From Murdochiella massiliensis (GTDB lineage: Bacteria; Bacillota; Clostridia; Tissierellales; Peptoniphilaceae), in NCBI RefSeq assembly GCF_900059565.1, contig NZ_FIZW01000001.1, forward strand, positions 62,001-126,000: 64,000 nt of DNA, written 5' to 3'. The number at the start of each line of letters is the position of its first letter. Position 1 is the first letter of the stretch. Of the stretch, positions 30,151-38,989 are shown piece by piece. The notes beneath the pieces were generated by a model. The model made no database searches. It was not told where the DNA came from and saw nothing but the letters and a program-made list of their open reading frames with translations. A program made the position numbers and the translations under genes.

Positions 30151-31452
30151 CTACACATTCGCTTCATATCGTGTGTTTTTTCCGTTACCGACACGGCGAA
30201 GCAGTTTCTTGTTCGTTAAGCCGGTCAGTAATTTCACTGCAAAAGGCTGCGATATTTTCAGCGCTTCTTCGACTTGCTTACGTGAAAGGCGTTCTTCTGT
30301 TTTGAAAAGATTAAAGCACTGTTTTTCCTTTTCGGAAAGCGTATCAAGCACAGCTTCCTCATTGCATGTATTTGTGTTGGGAAGCGTTATCTTGAATGCG
30401 TTGTCGGAGATTTCAATTTTCGGCTTTACCGGATAATCTTTATAACTGTTCACGATTTTCGGCATTCCCGTTCCGTAGGCTTCTATAAGCTTCAATCGGT
30501 AAAAGAGATTCGCCAACTTTTTATTTCTTAAAATAGAAGCGCCGAGCATAATATCGTCGTATGCAATTCCCTTAACAAGACCGCCGAGAGAAAGTATTTC
30601 GATACGATCATCAAAAATACTGATGAGCGTACTGCCACTGAAAGAATAATCACGGTGAACCAAAGCATTTAGCAGGGTCTCACGAATAGCGTCAATCGGA
30701 TAATCACGCATATCCACACGATAAAGACCGTCGAATTCAGCTCTTGTGCGATTATATCGGTCAATCATTTCGTATGCTTCATTAAGCTGTTTCAACAGAG
30801 AACCTGAAAATTCATATCTGTCCTTGAAAACAGCTTTTTCGGTTCCCTCAAAAACAGCAACCTTAATTGTATGAACACACTGATTCGAGATAAGCAGACC
30901 TAAGTTACTGTAAATGCCATCCGGATTTACAATGCCGAGCGATATTTTTTGCGGAGCACCAAAAGGAACTTTTGCTTTTTTGAATTCTTTTTCCGCATAG
31001 GTAAATGTTAACTCCTGATTGAGGGAGCGAACATCCTCATACTCATCGCCGTCTGTTTCTTTTATCATTTTCAGAATTGCCGTTTCTGTTGCCGGAACGG
31101 TTGATGCGCCCTGACGCAAAAACACGCCTTCGGGACGAATACCCTTGGAAGCAATATAATAAGGAGACGCTGTTCCTTTTTGAATTTCCAATACAACAAC
31201 ATTTTTCCCGTCAATGTTTTCCACAGAGCAGGTAGAAAAAAGCGTAGCATCGGGCTTTATCGAATCACGAAGCGTATTCGTGCATTTGAGCATAGTTTCA
31301 TCAACATCCTCTACGCCTGCAACGGTTCCGTCGTCATCAATCCCGATATAGATTTTACCGCCGTTTGTATTTGCAAATGCGATAACCGTCTTTTTGATAT
31401 CATCAACATATGTGCGCTTGAATTCCGTATTTACATTTTCGATAAGGTTCAT
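30151..31452 (-). CDS. AlbA_2 / ATPase-domain putative regulator
   Basis: 433 aa. The N-terminal AlbA_2 (Schlafen-like) domain starts ENVNTEFKRTYVDDIKKTVI and shows FANTNGGKIYIGIDDDG. The middle has an HATPase-like region (AIRETLLNALVHRDYS, then IEILSLGGL). The C-terminus carries a winged-helix (LSRKQVEEALKISQPFAVKLL). Proteins of this layout are often found in or beside restriction-modification and other defence loci as regulators. It lies 47 bases upstream of mod on the same strand and is probably the first gene of that operon. Confidence 0.82.
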   Translation of the reverse strand: MNLIENVNTEFKRTYVDDIKKTVIAFANTNGGKIYIGIDDDGTVAGVEDVDETMLKCTNTLRDSIKPDATLFSTCSVENIDGKNVVVLEIQKGTASPYYIASKGIRPEGVFLRQGASTVPATETAILKMIKETDGDEYEDVRSLNQELTFTYAEKEFKKAKVPFGAPQKISLGIVNPDGIYSNLGLLISNQCVHTIKVAVFEGTEKAVFKDRYEFSGSLLKQLNEAYEMIDRYNRTRAEFDGLYRVDMRDYPIDAIRETLLNALVHRDYSFSGSTLISIFDDRIEILSLGGLVKGIAYDDIMLGASILRNKKLANLFYRLKLIEAYGTGMPKIVNSYKDYPVKPKIEISDNAFKITLPNTNTCNEEAVLDTLSEKEKQCFNLFKTEERLSRKQVEEALKISQPFAVKLLTGLTNKKLLRRVGNGKNTRYEANV

Positions 31453-31639
31453 ACCTGCACCGCCGTTCTTTTTAATCCTTTCTAATACATTCTTATTCGT
31501 TCTTATACACTCTAATACTATTAAAAGAAAAAAGCAATATAAAATTTAAGATTCCAACAAGCCGTTATTGAAAATAAGAAGTTTCAAGCTGCGGTCTTCT
31601 TGCGTATATTTTTTATTAAGTGTTGCGCTATTATATTAA
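31453..31639. promoter_or_regulatory. Probable control region of the AlbA_2/mod/res operon
   Basis: AT-rich DNA with repeated TCTAATAC and TTCTTAT words (31477-31520) just upstream of the AlbA_2 gene. They may be operator half-sites; no promoter can be fixed with confidence. Confidence 0.35.
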
Positions 31640-31735
31640 AAACTGGATGTATATGTAACGGAAAATGGTGGTAAAAACAGGGGAAAGACCGCTCATTTTA
31701 TTGTCACCTATACATTCGAACCGCTCGAAAAATAG
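31640..31735 (+). pseudogene. Gene-end fragment at the right edge of the island
   Basis: About 30 codons without a start, ending KTAHFIVTYTFEPLEK-stop. I do not recognise the family. It is probably the tail of a deleted gene at the junction to host-like DNA. It is short, so chance is possible. Confidence 0.3.
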
Positions 31736-31749
31736 GAAGAGGAACTCCC

Positions 31750-32226
31750 ATGAACCCCGTTTACCAAACTACAATGGAGATGACCTATCCGGAATACAAG
31801 CGGATGTGTTGGGCGCTCAAGCGTAAGAAATTCCTCATCGTTAGTGGCGTGGTATCTACGCTGATGCTGCTGCTCGGCATCTTCTATCTCTATAATGGAG
31901 AGGTGAAGGAGGGGGTGTTTTACCTTGCTGTCACATTCCTTTTTCCGCTGTTGTTGATCAGCCTATACTCGCGTTCACTACATAAAAATTATTATTCGCA
32001 ACAGTGGCCGAAAGATCACCGGGTAGAATATGTTTTCTACGAGGACCACTTGACAGCAAAGACGGAAGCAGGAAATTCGGAAGTGCCCTATGATAAGCTG
32101 TATCAAGTGATAGAAACGAAGACGAATTTTTATCTCCTGGTCGGTGCAAACCAAAGTTTTGCGGTCAAAAAGGCCAACTGTACGAAGGAATTGTTGGTGC
32201 GGCTTCAAGGACTTCATCAGGCGTGA
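31750..32226 (+). CDS. YcxB-like membrane protein
   Basis: 158 aa. Two transmembrane helices (residues 28-48 and 57-75) are followed by a cytoplasmic domain with the YcxB-like pattern (VEYVFYEDHLTAKTEAGNSEVPYDKLYQVIETKTNFYL is the region at 32026-32130). Function unknown; such proteins often sit beside transport or regulatory genes. Base composition is host-like. GGAAGAGG precedes the ATG. It is the first complete gene to the right of the defence island. Confidence 0.7.
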   Translation: MNPVYQTTMEMTYPEYKRMCWALKRKKFLIVSGVVSTLMLLLGIFYLYNGEVKEGVFYLAVTFLFPLLLISLYSRSLHKNYYSQQWPKDHRVEYVFYEDHLTAKTEAGNSEVPYDKLYQVIETKTNFYLLVGANQSFAVKKANCTKELLVRLQGLHQA

Positions 32227-32580
32227 GGTGCGGAAAGGGATAACTTTCACGCGCACAAGCGGGAAAAGGTGAGAGAAAGAAAAGTTTCGTACACAGCAGT
32301 AGCGACACTATAGAGATTTTTTTGATTATCATTGAGCACTCGATGAAGGAAGAGCTGGAACAAATCAAAACGAGATATTATGCATAATTTTTTCAAAAAC
32401 ATGGTTTTAGAAAGTATCTCAGAGACGCTCTAAAGGCGAAAGAAAACCTGCGCAATACACAGATAAAAGTGTATTGCGCAGGTTTTAATAGTGAACGTAG
32501 GAGCATGGGTGATGCACTGCATGAAACAGGCTTTTCAAAACCAAAATTTCATGCGACAGAAGAAGACCAGCTTTTATCTT
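32227..32580. other. Intergenic region
   Basis: No convincing gene. Its main content is the bidirectional terminator at 32443-32486. Confidence 0.5.
32443..32486. terminator. Bidirectional terminator, 18-bp stem
   Basis: AAAACCTGCGCAATACAC and its exact complement are separated by eight bases, with A/T ends on both sides, between convergent genes. Confidence 0.9.
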
Positions 32581-34485
32581 TTATGCAGCAACGCGCTTTT
32601 TTCGGGTGACCAAAAGATAGCCTATAATAGCAACTCCCATTACGACGCCGATAACATCATAGATTGTTCCGCTGACAAACATGAGAATAGCACTGATGGC
32701 AATCAGAAGTCGGATTATTGGATGTAACTTCCCTTTAAACCAGCCAATTACAGCGATGGAGGTGAGAATTACGCCGAATGTTGCCAGCGCAACAATGTAA
32801 AGCGTGTCTATCGTCGATGTATCCACAATGAGTAATGCGGGATTAAAAACATAAACATAGGGAATGATGAAGCCGGGCATTCCTAGCATAAATGCTTGCC
32901 AACCGGTTTTGCTTGCACTGGCATCCGCTAAGCCAGCTGCAGCATAGGCAGCAACTGCAACTGGTGGTGTGATGAACGACATGATAGCAAAGTAGAATAC
33001 GAATAGATTAGCAGAAAGCGTGGAAATTCCAGCAGCAACAAGTGTTGGGACACCGACGGTTGCTGCAATAATATAAGCGGCTGTGCTGGGGAGCCCCATG
33101 CCCATTATGATACAGGCCAGCATGACCAATAGGAGCATGAGAATAACATTGCCACCGGAAAGCTGAAATACGATGCTGGTAAATTTGATCCCGATACCGG
33201 TCATAGAAACGATGCCGATCACAATTCCCGCACAGGCGCAGGCGATCGTTACCGAAACGGTTGTTTTAGAGGCTTTAACAAGGGCTTCAAACACTTCCCG
33301 GAAAGGAAGACGCCGATGCGCGAACCATTCTTTTCCAAATCCGATGATGAGTAGTACGCCGATGCTGAACAGAGCGGAATAGTTAGCGGAGAGATTAAAG
33401 CCGAGTAAAGCGATAATTAAGGTAATAATAGGCAACCCATAATACCAACCTTCTTTGAGAACTTGTTTTACCTGCGGCAAGTTTTCTGGGGGTTCAGCTT
33501 CCAATCCGCGTTTATCCGCTTCCAGATAGACCGATGTTCCAAGACTTAAATAATAGAGAATACCGGGTACGATAGCAGCAATGACGATGGTTGAATAAGG
33601 AATGCCTGTCAAATCGGCCATAACAAAAGCTGCAGCCCCCATTACGGGAGGAAGAATTTGTCCTCCAGTAGAAGCGACCGCTTCCACAGCGCCAGCAAAC
33701 TCCGGCCGGTATCCAACTTTCTTCATTAAGGGAATGGTAAAGGTTCCAGTAGTAACAACATTGGCTACAGCGCTGCCGTTGATGGATCCCATCAGTGCGC
33801 TGGAGACAACCGCGGCTTCGGCTGGTCCGCCTTTCATTCGACCGGTAAGCGCATAAGCAATATCAATAAAGAATTGGCCGGCACCGAATTTGTCCAATAG
33901 CTCACCAAATATAATGTATAGCGCAACAAAAGATACACAGGCGCTGACGCAAGTCCCAAAAATGGACTCGCTTGTCCAGGAAACATAATTCGTAATATAA
34001 GGAATCGTGTAACCTCGGTGAGAGATGATCTCGGGCATATATGGCCCAGCAATAGCATATAGTAGAAAAATAGCGCTAAGAATGGAGAGAGCCCAACCTA
34101 CCGTTCGCCAAGCCAGATACATGACGCAAACAATCAAAAGGACGCCAAAGAATATTTCTATATCCGAAGTGCCTTGAATGCTTCGTTTTAACATAACATC
34201 CAGATTTGTACGCAGGAGAAAATAGGATCCGGAAATTACCGCCAATAGGGAACAAAAGCCGTACATTATGATGGAGAACTTTTTTTCCTCTTTCAAAGAG
34301 GCGGAGCATTTCATAAGGAAGAAGATGAGAATCATTATAAAAACATGAAATACTCGTTGCTGAATAATGCTGATGGAAGTATTCCAAGCAATAAAAATAT
34401 GAAAGATCGCTGCTGCAAGGCAAACAATGGCAAGGATAACGTCCAGTATTTTGTTGTTTTTCGAACTTTGTTTCTCGTTCATCAT
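32581..34485 (-). CDS. TRAP transporter, fused 4TM/12TM permease (TAXI type)
   Basis: 634 aa with about 18 hydrophobic helices. The small DctQ-like part is fused in front of the large DctM-like part, the arrangement used with TAXI binding proteins. Family landmarks are GSINGSAVANVVTTGTFTIP, GGQILPPVMGAAAFVMAD and ACIIMGMGLPSTAAYIIA. It imports a small acid using an ion gradient; the substrate is unknown. It lies 61 bases downstream of the binding protein gene, with an intrinsic hairpin in between. Confidence 0.9.
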   Translation of the reverse strand: MMNEKQSSKNNKILDVILAIVCLAAAIFHIFIAWNTSISIIQQRVFHVFIMILIFFLMKCSASLKEEKKFSIIMYGFCSLLAVISGSYFLLRTNLDVMLKRSIQGTSDIEIFFGVLLIVCVMYLAWRTVGWALSILSAIFLLYAIAGPYMPEIISHRGYTIPYITNYVSWTSESIFGTCVSACVSFVALYIIFGELLDKFGAGQFFIDIAYALTGRMKGGPAEAAVVSSALMGSINGSAVANVVTTGTFTIPLMKKVGYRPEFAGAVEAVASTGGQILPPVMGAAAFVMADLTGIPYSTIVIAAIVPGILYYLSLGTSVYLEADKRGLEAEPPENLPQVKQVLKEGWYYGLPIITLIIALLGFNLSANYSALFSIGVLLIIGFGKEWFAHRRLPFREVFEALVKASKTTVSVTIACACAGIVIGIVSMTGIGIKFTSIVFQLSGGNVILMLLLVMLACIIMGMGLPSTAAYIIAATVGVPTLVAAGISTLSANLFVFYFAIMSFITPPVAVAAYAAAGLADASASKTGWQAFMLGMPGFIIPYVYVFNPALLIVDTSTIDTLYIVALATFGVILTSIAVIGWFKGKLHPIIRLLIAISAILMFVSGTIYDVIGVVMGVAIIGYLLVTRKKRVAA

Positions 34486-34503
34486 ATTACCTCAGTTCAT
34501 GTG

Positions 34504-34535
34504 AAAAAAGGGCCGAGGAAGTATCCCCAGCCCTT
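34504..34535 (-). terminator. Hairpin with T run between binding protein and permease
   Basis: On the minus strand, AGGGCTGGGG pairs with CCTCGGCCCT around a 6-base loop, followed by TTTTTT. It probably reduces transcription into the permease and so sets a high binding-protein to permease ratio. Confidence 0.7.
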
Positions 34536-34546
34536 CCGGTTGTAAT

Positions 34547-35596
34547 TTAGCCCTTTAATCCTTCCGGTATAGTCACTCCCTTTTCCTCTAAGTAACGAAT
34601 AACACCGGGATGCAAGGGAATATCGATATTCTTCAGAATGGAATCCCAGACAGCTTGTTTTTCCACGCTCTTTGCGCTAGATGCCCACTCATCGCGATTT
34701 TCCCAGATGGCTTTGGTAATCTCATAAACATCGTCATCCGTCAAACCACTGTTGAGGGAAGTGCACATAATGACACTGTTTTGCGGAATAGTTACATCTT
34801 TGTCATTGTTAGGGTACGTTCCGGCAGGAACAGTGCATCGTGCATAGGCGGGATAGGTTTTATAGAATTCATCATTGTCGACGGGAAGAAGCACAGCATC
34901 ACAAGAAGTAGTAAGTTCCGTCAGCGCAGCCGAGTTCAAAGGATGCGTGGCAATCATAGCGTCAATCTTATGATCTTTCAAAGCGGCTGCGCCGTCGGAC
35001 TCACCCATGAATTGCGCCTTGATCGAATTATAATCCAGGCCGTAGACGCCAAGCAGTAAGCGGCCGGCCATTTCACCGCCACTACCTGCAGCACCCATGC
35101 TAACGGTTTTGCCTTTCAGATCCGCAATGGATTTGATCCCACTGTCTTTTAGTGTGAAAACCTGAAGATAATTGTTGATTGTAGAGAACATAGCACGAAT
35201 ATCGGTATACGCACTACCTTCATAGTCGCTAACGCCATGATAGGCGTAGGAGCAAATTTCACTCATAGAGATTCCCATGGCCATTTTGCCTTCATGAAGA
35301 TTTCGCAGGTTTTCAATGGAAGCCGCGGTGGATTCACCCGTTGCCGAAATGCCATCCACGTGTTTGGTAATCGTTTCTGCCATAGCCACACCCATGGGAT
35401 ACAAAGCACCGGCAGTACCGGCTGTACCGATGGTGATGCGCAGTTCTCCGGATCGCTTTGGCGTAGAGCTATCCGCAGTAGATACGCTTTCTGCACCAGA
35501 AGTGCTCTCCACAGGTGCAGGAGCTTGACTTTTACCGCAGGCGGTTAAGCCGAAGATAATGGCGACCGCAAGCAAAATTCCGACGACCTTTTTCAT
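34547..35596 (-). CDS. TAXI-family TRAP transporter solute-binding lipoprotein
   Basis: 349 aa. A signal peptide ends in a lipobox (FGLTACGKSQ, Cys 21), then a Ser/Ala-rich linker. The TAXI core starts GELRITIGTAGTAGALYPMG, with ISATGESTAASIENLRNL and the KTVSMGAAGSGGE segment typical of the family. It captures the substrate and hands it to the fused permease. AGGAGG precedes the ATG. It lies between an EPSP-synthase-like gene and the permease, all on the minus strand. Confidence 0.93.
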   Translation of the reverse strand: MKKVVGILLAVAIIFGLTACGKSQAPAPVESTSGAESVSTADSSTPKRSGELRITIGTAGTAGALYPMGVAMAETITKHVDGISATGESTAASIENLRNLHEGKMAMGISMSEICSYAYHGVSDYEGSAYTDIRAMFSTINNYLQVFTLKDSGIKSIADLKGKTVSMGAAGSGGEMAGRLLLGVYGLDYNSIKAQFMGESDGAAALKDHKIDAMIATHPLNSAALTELTTSCDAVLLPVDNDEFYKTYPAYARCTVPAGTYPNNDKDVTIPQNSVIMCTSLNSGLTDDDVYEITKAIWENRDEWASSAKSVEKQAVWDSILKNIDIPLHPGVIRYLEEKGVTIPEGLKG

Positions 35597-35657
35597 TTTT
35601 TTCCTCCTTAAAATGATTTTTATTTCTTCTGTAGTGTATGAGACTCCCTCACTGCTT

Positions 35658-36968
35658 TTACTTCTCGGTCAAACGTAAGATGTTTGCACCGATACCTTTC
35701 ATTTCTTCGTAAAAACGTGGAAAAGACACGCCAACATGTGCAACCGAATCAATGAAACTTTGTCCTTCTGCGCCAAGCGCTGCACAGGAAGTTGCCATGA
35801 CGATGCGATGATCTTGATGACCGTCAATGGTCGCACCATGAAGGGGAGAGTGGTAAATCGTGATACTGTCTTCCTCCTCATCAATTTTTGCTCCCATTTT
35901 GCGCAATTCGCCAGCGATGGTTTTTGTTCGGTCCGTTTCTTTCATGCGACTGGCAGCGACATTATATAGTTTCATTTTGCCTTGTGCGTAGCACCCGAGA
36001 ACTGCCAGAGCAGGCACCGCATCCGGGGTATCGCCGCAATCAATTTCGATACCGTGTAAAACATGCCCCCCCTCTACAATGATTCCGTCTTTGCCATCGT
36101 TCAACACTTCTACATGACCGCCCATCTGGTTAATCCAATCTACAAAATGGCGCTCACCCATAAAATCATGGATGTCCATACCGTGCAACTTGATGCGGCA
36201 TTTTTCCTTCATGATGGCAGCAGCCACCATGGGATAGCTGGCGGAACACCAGTCACAGGCAGTCCGTTTGGTGAAAGGACGGTACTGTTGATTGCCGGGA
36301 ATGACGAATTTTTCATAATCATGATTTTCAAGATGAACTCCGGCTGCTTCCATCCAATCCATGGTCAAATTTGCATAAGGCCGCTCGCCGAGAACCGTAT
36401 CATAAACGATCGTTGTGGTATCCTTAAGCGCTGGACAGCAGACCATAAGCCCGATCCCCCATTGAACATTTTTGCCGTTCAGATGGACCGTATGTCCACC
36501 TTCAATAGGTCCTTCAATGATAAGAGGGGCTAATTCATTGTCCCGTGTAGAAATCGCTTTTCCACCCATTTTACGAATGGCATTGAGGAGTGGGGCGATG
36601 GGGCGATAGGCAATCTGATAATCACCAGTGACCACGCTCTTTCCATCAAGCATGGCGGCAAGCGTTGTTAAAAAATAGTAGCCCGTACCGGAATTTCCGA
36701 CATCTAATACACCTGCAGGAATGTGTAATCCATCAAGACCGGGGCTAGTAATTACCCAATCGTTATCATTCGAGGTATCTACTATAGCACCCAGACGGCG
36801 GCAACACTCTGCAATGTCATAGTTGTCGAGACTCAGCATCGGATTTAAAACGTGACTGGTTCCCTTAGCAAGCGTTCCCAAAATTAGACCACGAGCAGTC
36901 TGACTTTTGGAGCCGGGAATATGCACCTCACCATTTAGGCGTGAGGTAGGCTTTATCATGTAATACAT
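35658..36968 (-). CDS. EPSP-synthase-like enolpyruvyl transferase
   Basis: Member of the 3-phosphoshikimate 1-carboxyvinyltransferase family, 436 aa from ATG 36968 (AAGGAG upstream). Conserved features: PGSKSQTARGLIL (PEP-site Lys-Ser and Arg), AYRPIAPLL, DCGDTPDAVPALAVL with the catalytic Asp, ETDRTKTI, and DHRIVMA near the end. Departures: the usual GNSGTT-x-R signature reads GNSGTGYYF, losing the Arg. No other shikimate gene is nearby; it is grouped with a TAXI transporter and a LysR regulator. It may be aroA or a relative acting on an imported compound. Confidence 0.78.
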   Translation of the reverse strand: MYYMIKPTSRLNGEVHIPGSKSQTARGLILGTLAKGTSHVLNPMLSLDNYDIAECCRRLGAIVDTSNDNDWVITSPGLDGLHIPAGVLDVGNSGTGYYFLTTLAAMLDGKSVVTGDYQIAYRPIAPLLNAIRKMGGKAISTRDNELAPLIIEGPIEGGHTVHLNGKNVQWGIGLMVCCPALKDTTTIVYDTVLGERPYANLTMDWMEAAGVHLENHDYEKFVIPGNQQYRPFTKRTACDWCSASYPMVAAAIMKEKCRIKLHGMDIHDFMGERHFVDWINQMGGHVEVLNDGKDGIIVEGGHVLHGIEIDCGDTPDAVPALAVLGCYAQGKMKLYNVAASRMKETDRTKTIAGELRKMGAKIDEEEDSITIYHSPLHGATIDGHQDHRIVMATSCAALGAEGQSFIDSVAHVGVSFPRFYEEMKGIGANILRLTEK

Positions 36969-37064
36969 AAAAGAACCGCTCCTTCTTCGTAAATTGTTCG
37001 GCCGAAGGTTGCCTTCAATATAGCAAAGGGGTTGAATTACGTGAAATAACAATCTATAATATAC

Positions 37065-37083
37065 TTATAAGTGAAACTTATAA
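37065..37083. promoter_or_regulatory. Palindromic operator in the aroA-like/LysR divergent region
   Basis: TTATAAGT-GAA-ACTTATAA, 8-bp arms, lies 17 bases before the LysR ATG and beside TATAAT-like DNA (37053-37062). A self-binding site for the LysR protein is the simplest reading. Confidence 0.6.
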
Positions 37084-37099
37084 CCAAGGAGTCGATTTT

Positions 37100-37993
37100 A
37101 TGGAGTTATCTCAGCTTCGATATGTGGTAAAGTTGGCGGAGATTGCGAATTACTCCAAGGCAGCAAACCAACTTTATATTACCCAACCAGCACTATCACA
37201 ACAGATCAGCGCATTAGAAAATGAGATTGGCGTAAAACTTTTTGAACGTACCACAAGAAAAGTCGCCCTCACCGAGGTCGGAAAAGAATTTGTCGAGCGA
37301 GCACAGTCTGTATTGCGAGAAATGGATGAATTGGACAGAATTGTGAAACTTCGCCGTCGTGAGATACGTAGCACCTTGTCAGTAGGGCTTCTCAGTACAT
37401 TATCTCATCTAAACATTCCTGAATATATCATGGGCTTTCGTCAACATTATCCAAACATTCAAATTGATATTCAGATCGGGTGGAGCTCAGAATTAATAAC
37501 CATGGTGAAAACGCAGGAGTTAGATGCAGCGGTTACAAATGTTTACTTTTCTAAAGACAAAGACCCAGATCCACGTCTCAATATCATTCCATATTTTGAA
37601 GACAAGGTTGTTGTTGTGGCAGCTCGTCGCTCCCGTGTTGGGGATAAAACATATTTGACTATGGATGACCTTTGCGATTTACCGGTTATCGGGCTTGACA
37701 ACAAAACGAGCATTCGCATGCAGATGAACGACATTTTTTCAACTATGCACCGGTCTCCAAAAATCGTCTGTACGTGTCCCGATATTGATAGTCTGATGGG
37801 AATGGTGCGAGCGAATATAGGAATTACATTTTTATCTTCCGGCGTGGCGCGACCGTATTTGCGGAAAGATCTCGTTAGTATTCCTCTTCGTCCCATACAT
37901 AAAACACAAACGGCAATGGTTACGTATAAAAGAAAAACATCATCCTATGCCTTACGCCTGTTTGAAGACTATTTTAATGGTATAGTTCATTAA
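37100..37993 (+). CDS. LysR-family transcriptional regulator
   Basis: 297 aa. The N-terminal winged helix-turn-helix (QLRYVVKLAEIANYSKAANQ, ITQPALSQQISALENEIG, LFERTTRKVALTEVG) is canonical. The effector-binding domain runs from about residue 90. It is divergent from the EPSP-synthase-like/TAXI-TRAP operon, so it very probably controls it in response to the imported compound or a product. AAGGAG lies upstream of the ATG. Confidence 0.94.
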   Translation: MELSQLRYVVKLAEIANYSKAANQLYITQPALSQQISALENEIGVKLFERTTRKVALTEVGKEFVERAQSVLREMDELDRIVKLRRREIRSTLSVGLLSTLSHLNIPEYIMGFRQHYPNIQIDIQIGWSSELITMVKTQELDAAVTNVYFSKDKDPDPRLNIIPYFEDKVVVVAARRSRVGDKTYLTMDDLCDLPVIGLDNKTSIRMQMNDIFSTMHRSPKIVCTCPDIDSLMGMVRANIGITFLSSGVARPYLRKDLVSIPLRPIHKTQTAMVTYKRKTSSYALRLFEDYFNGIVH

Positions 37994-38094
37994 AAGGTCT
38001 CCACAATTCCTTCGAGTATTTTCTATCAAACGATGGCATATTATTCCTTACCGTGGTGTAAAAAACTTGGATAAGGTAGAGGTGCAAAAAAACT

Positions 38095-38123
38095 TTGACA
38101 AGGTGCAACTGCCTTGCTATACT
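38095..38123 (+). promoter_or_regulatory. Promoter of the tRNA array
   Basis: TTGACA (38095-38100), 17 bases, TGC-TATACT (38118-38123), 20 bases before the first tRNA. This is near consensus. Confidence 0.92.
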
Positions 38124-38142
38124 ATCTGAGTAACTTTTATGC

Positions 38143-38214
38143 GGCCCTATGGTCAAGCGGTTAAGACATCGCCCTTTCACGGCGGTATCCCCGGTTCGAA
38201 TCCGGGTAGGGTCA
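38143..38214 (+). tRNA. tRNA-Glu (TTC)
   Basis: GGCCCTA acceptor pairs with TAGGGTC (one G-T). Anticodon TTC in CTTTCAC. T-loop GGTTCGAATCC. No encoded CCA. First gene of a twelve-tRNA array. Confidence 0.95.
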
Positions 38215-38220
38215 ATTTAT

Positions 38221-38293
38221 GGGCGCTTAGCTCAGTTGGGAGAGCATCTGCCTTACAAGCAGGGGGTCACAGGTTCGAGCCCTGTAGCGCCCA
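38221..38293 (+). tRNA. tRNA-Val (TAC)
   Basis: GGGCGCT/AGCGCCC acceptor, D-arm TAGCTCAGTTGGGAGAGCA, anticodon TAC in CCTTACAAG, discriminator A. No encoded CCA. Confidence 0.95.
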
Positions 38294-38306
38294 TACGTCC
38301 ATTTCT

Positions 38307-38380
38307 GGCCCGGTAGTTCAGATGGTTAGAATGCCAGCCTGTCACGCTGGAGGTCGTGGGTTCGAAGCCCATCCGGGTCG
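38307..38380 (+). tRNA. tRNA-Asp (GTC)
   Basis: GGCCCGG/CCGGGTC acceptor, anticodon GTC in CTGTCACG, discriminator G as usual for Asp. Confidence 0.95.
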
Positions 38381-38406
38381 TTTTTCCTTTGCGAAAGCGA
38401 GGAATG

Positions 38407-38478
38407 CTGGTGTAGCTCAATCGGTAGAGCAACTGACTTGTAATCAGTAGGTTGAGGGTTCAAGTCCTTTCACCAGCT
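38407..38478 (+). tRNA. tRNA-Thr (TGT)
   Basis: GCTGGTG/CACCAGC acceptor, anticodon TGT in CTTGTAAT, discriminator T. Confidence 0.95.
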
Positions 38479-38567
38479 TTTGATGGCGCGAACACGAAAA
38501 TGTTCCGACTCGTCACCAAAAGACGTTGGGCATAGGGATGAGCCGAGATTCGGCGGGGCCAGGTTAT

Positions 38568-38641
38568 GCGCCCATAGCTCAGTTGGATAGAGCAACGGCC
38601 TTCTAAGCCGTGTGTCCGAGGTTCGAATCCTCGTGGGCGCG
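38568..38641 (+). tRNA. tRNA-Arg (TCT)
   Basis: GCGCCCA/TGGGCGC acceptor, anticodon TCT in CTTCTAAG, discriminator G. A 90-base spacer to the preceding tRNA shows no gene. Confidence 0.95.
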
Positions 38642-38645
38642 TTAA

Positions 38646-38718
38646 TGGGGTATAGCCAAGCGGTAAGGCACCAGACTTTGACTCTGGCATTTCGTAGGTT
38701 CGAATCCTGCTACCCCAG
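38646..38718 (+). tRNA. tRNA-Gln (TTG)
   Basis: TGGGGTA/TACCCCA acceptor, anticodon TTG in CTTTGACT, discriminator G. Confidence 0.95.
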
Positions 38719-38742
38719 TTCATAAGTGAATACGTTGCATGA

Positions 38743-38816
38743 TGGGGTATAGCCAAGTTGGTAAGGCACTAGACTCTGACTCTAGCATTTCGCAGGTTCG
38801 AGTCCTGCTACCCCAG
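38743..38816 (+). tRNA. tRNA-Gln (CTG)
   Basis: Close copy of the preceding tRNA-Gln with anticodon CTG (CTCTGACT), clearly a tandem duplication that then changed its wobble base. Confidence 0.94.
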
Positions 38817-38819
38817 TAC

Positions 38820-38892
38820 GATCCATTAGCTCAGCCGGTAGAGCACCTGACTTTTAATCAGGGTGTCCGGGGTTCGAATCCCCGATGGGTCA
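38820..38892 (+). tRNA. tRNA-Lys (TTT)
   Basis: GATCCAT/ATGGGTC acceptor (one T-G), anticodon TTT in CTTTTAAT, discriminator A. Confidence 0.94.
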
Positions 38893-38897
38893 ACTTT

Positions 38898-38986
38898 GGA
38901 GAGATACCGAAGTGGTCATAACGGGGCGGTCTTGAAAACCGTTAGGGCGAAAGCTCACGGGGGTTCGAATCCCTCTCTCTCCGCCA
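38898..38986 (+). tRNA. tRNA-Ser (TGA)
   Basis: Long variable arm, GGAGAGA/TCTCTCC acceptor, anticodon TGA in CTTGAAAA, discriminator G followed by an encoded CCA. Confidence 0.94.
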
Positions 38987-38989
38987 TTC

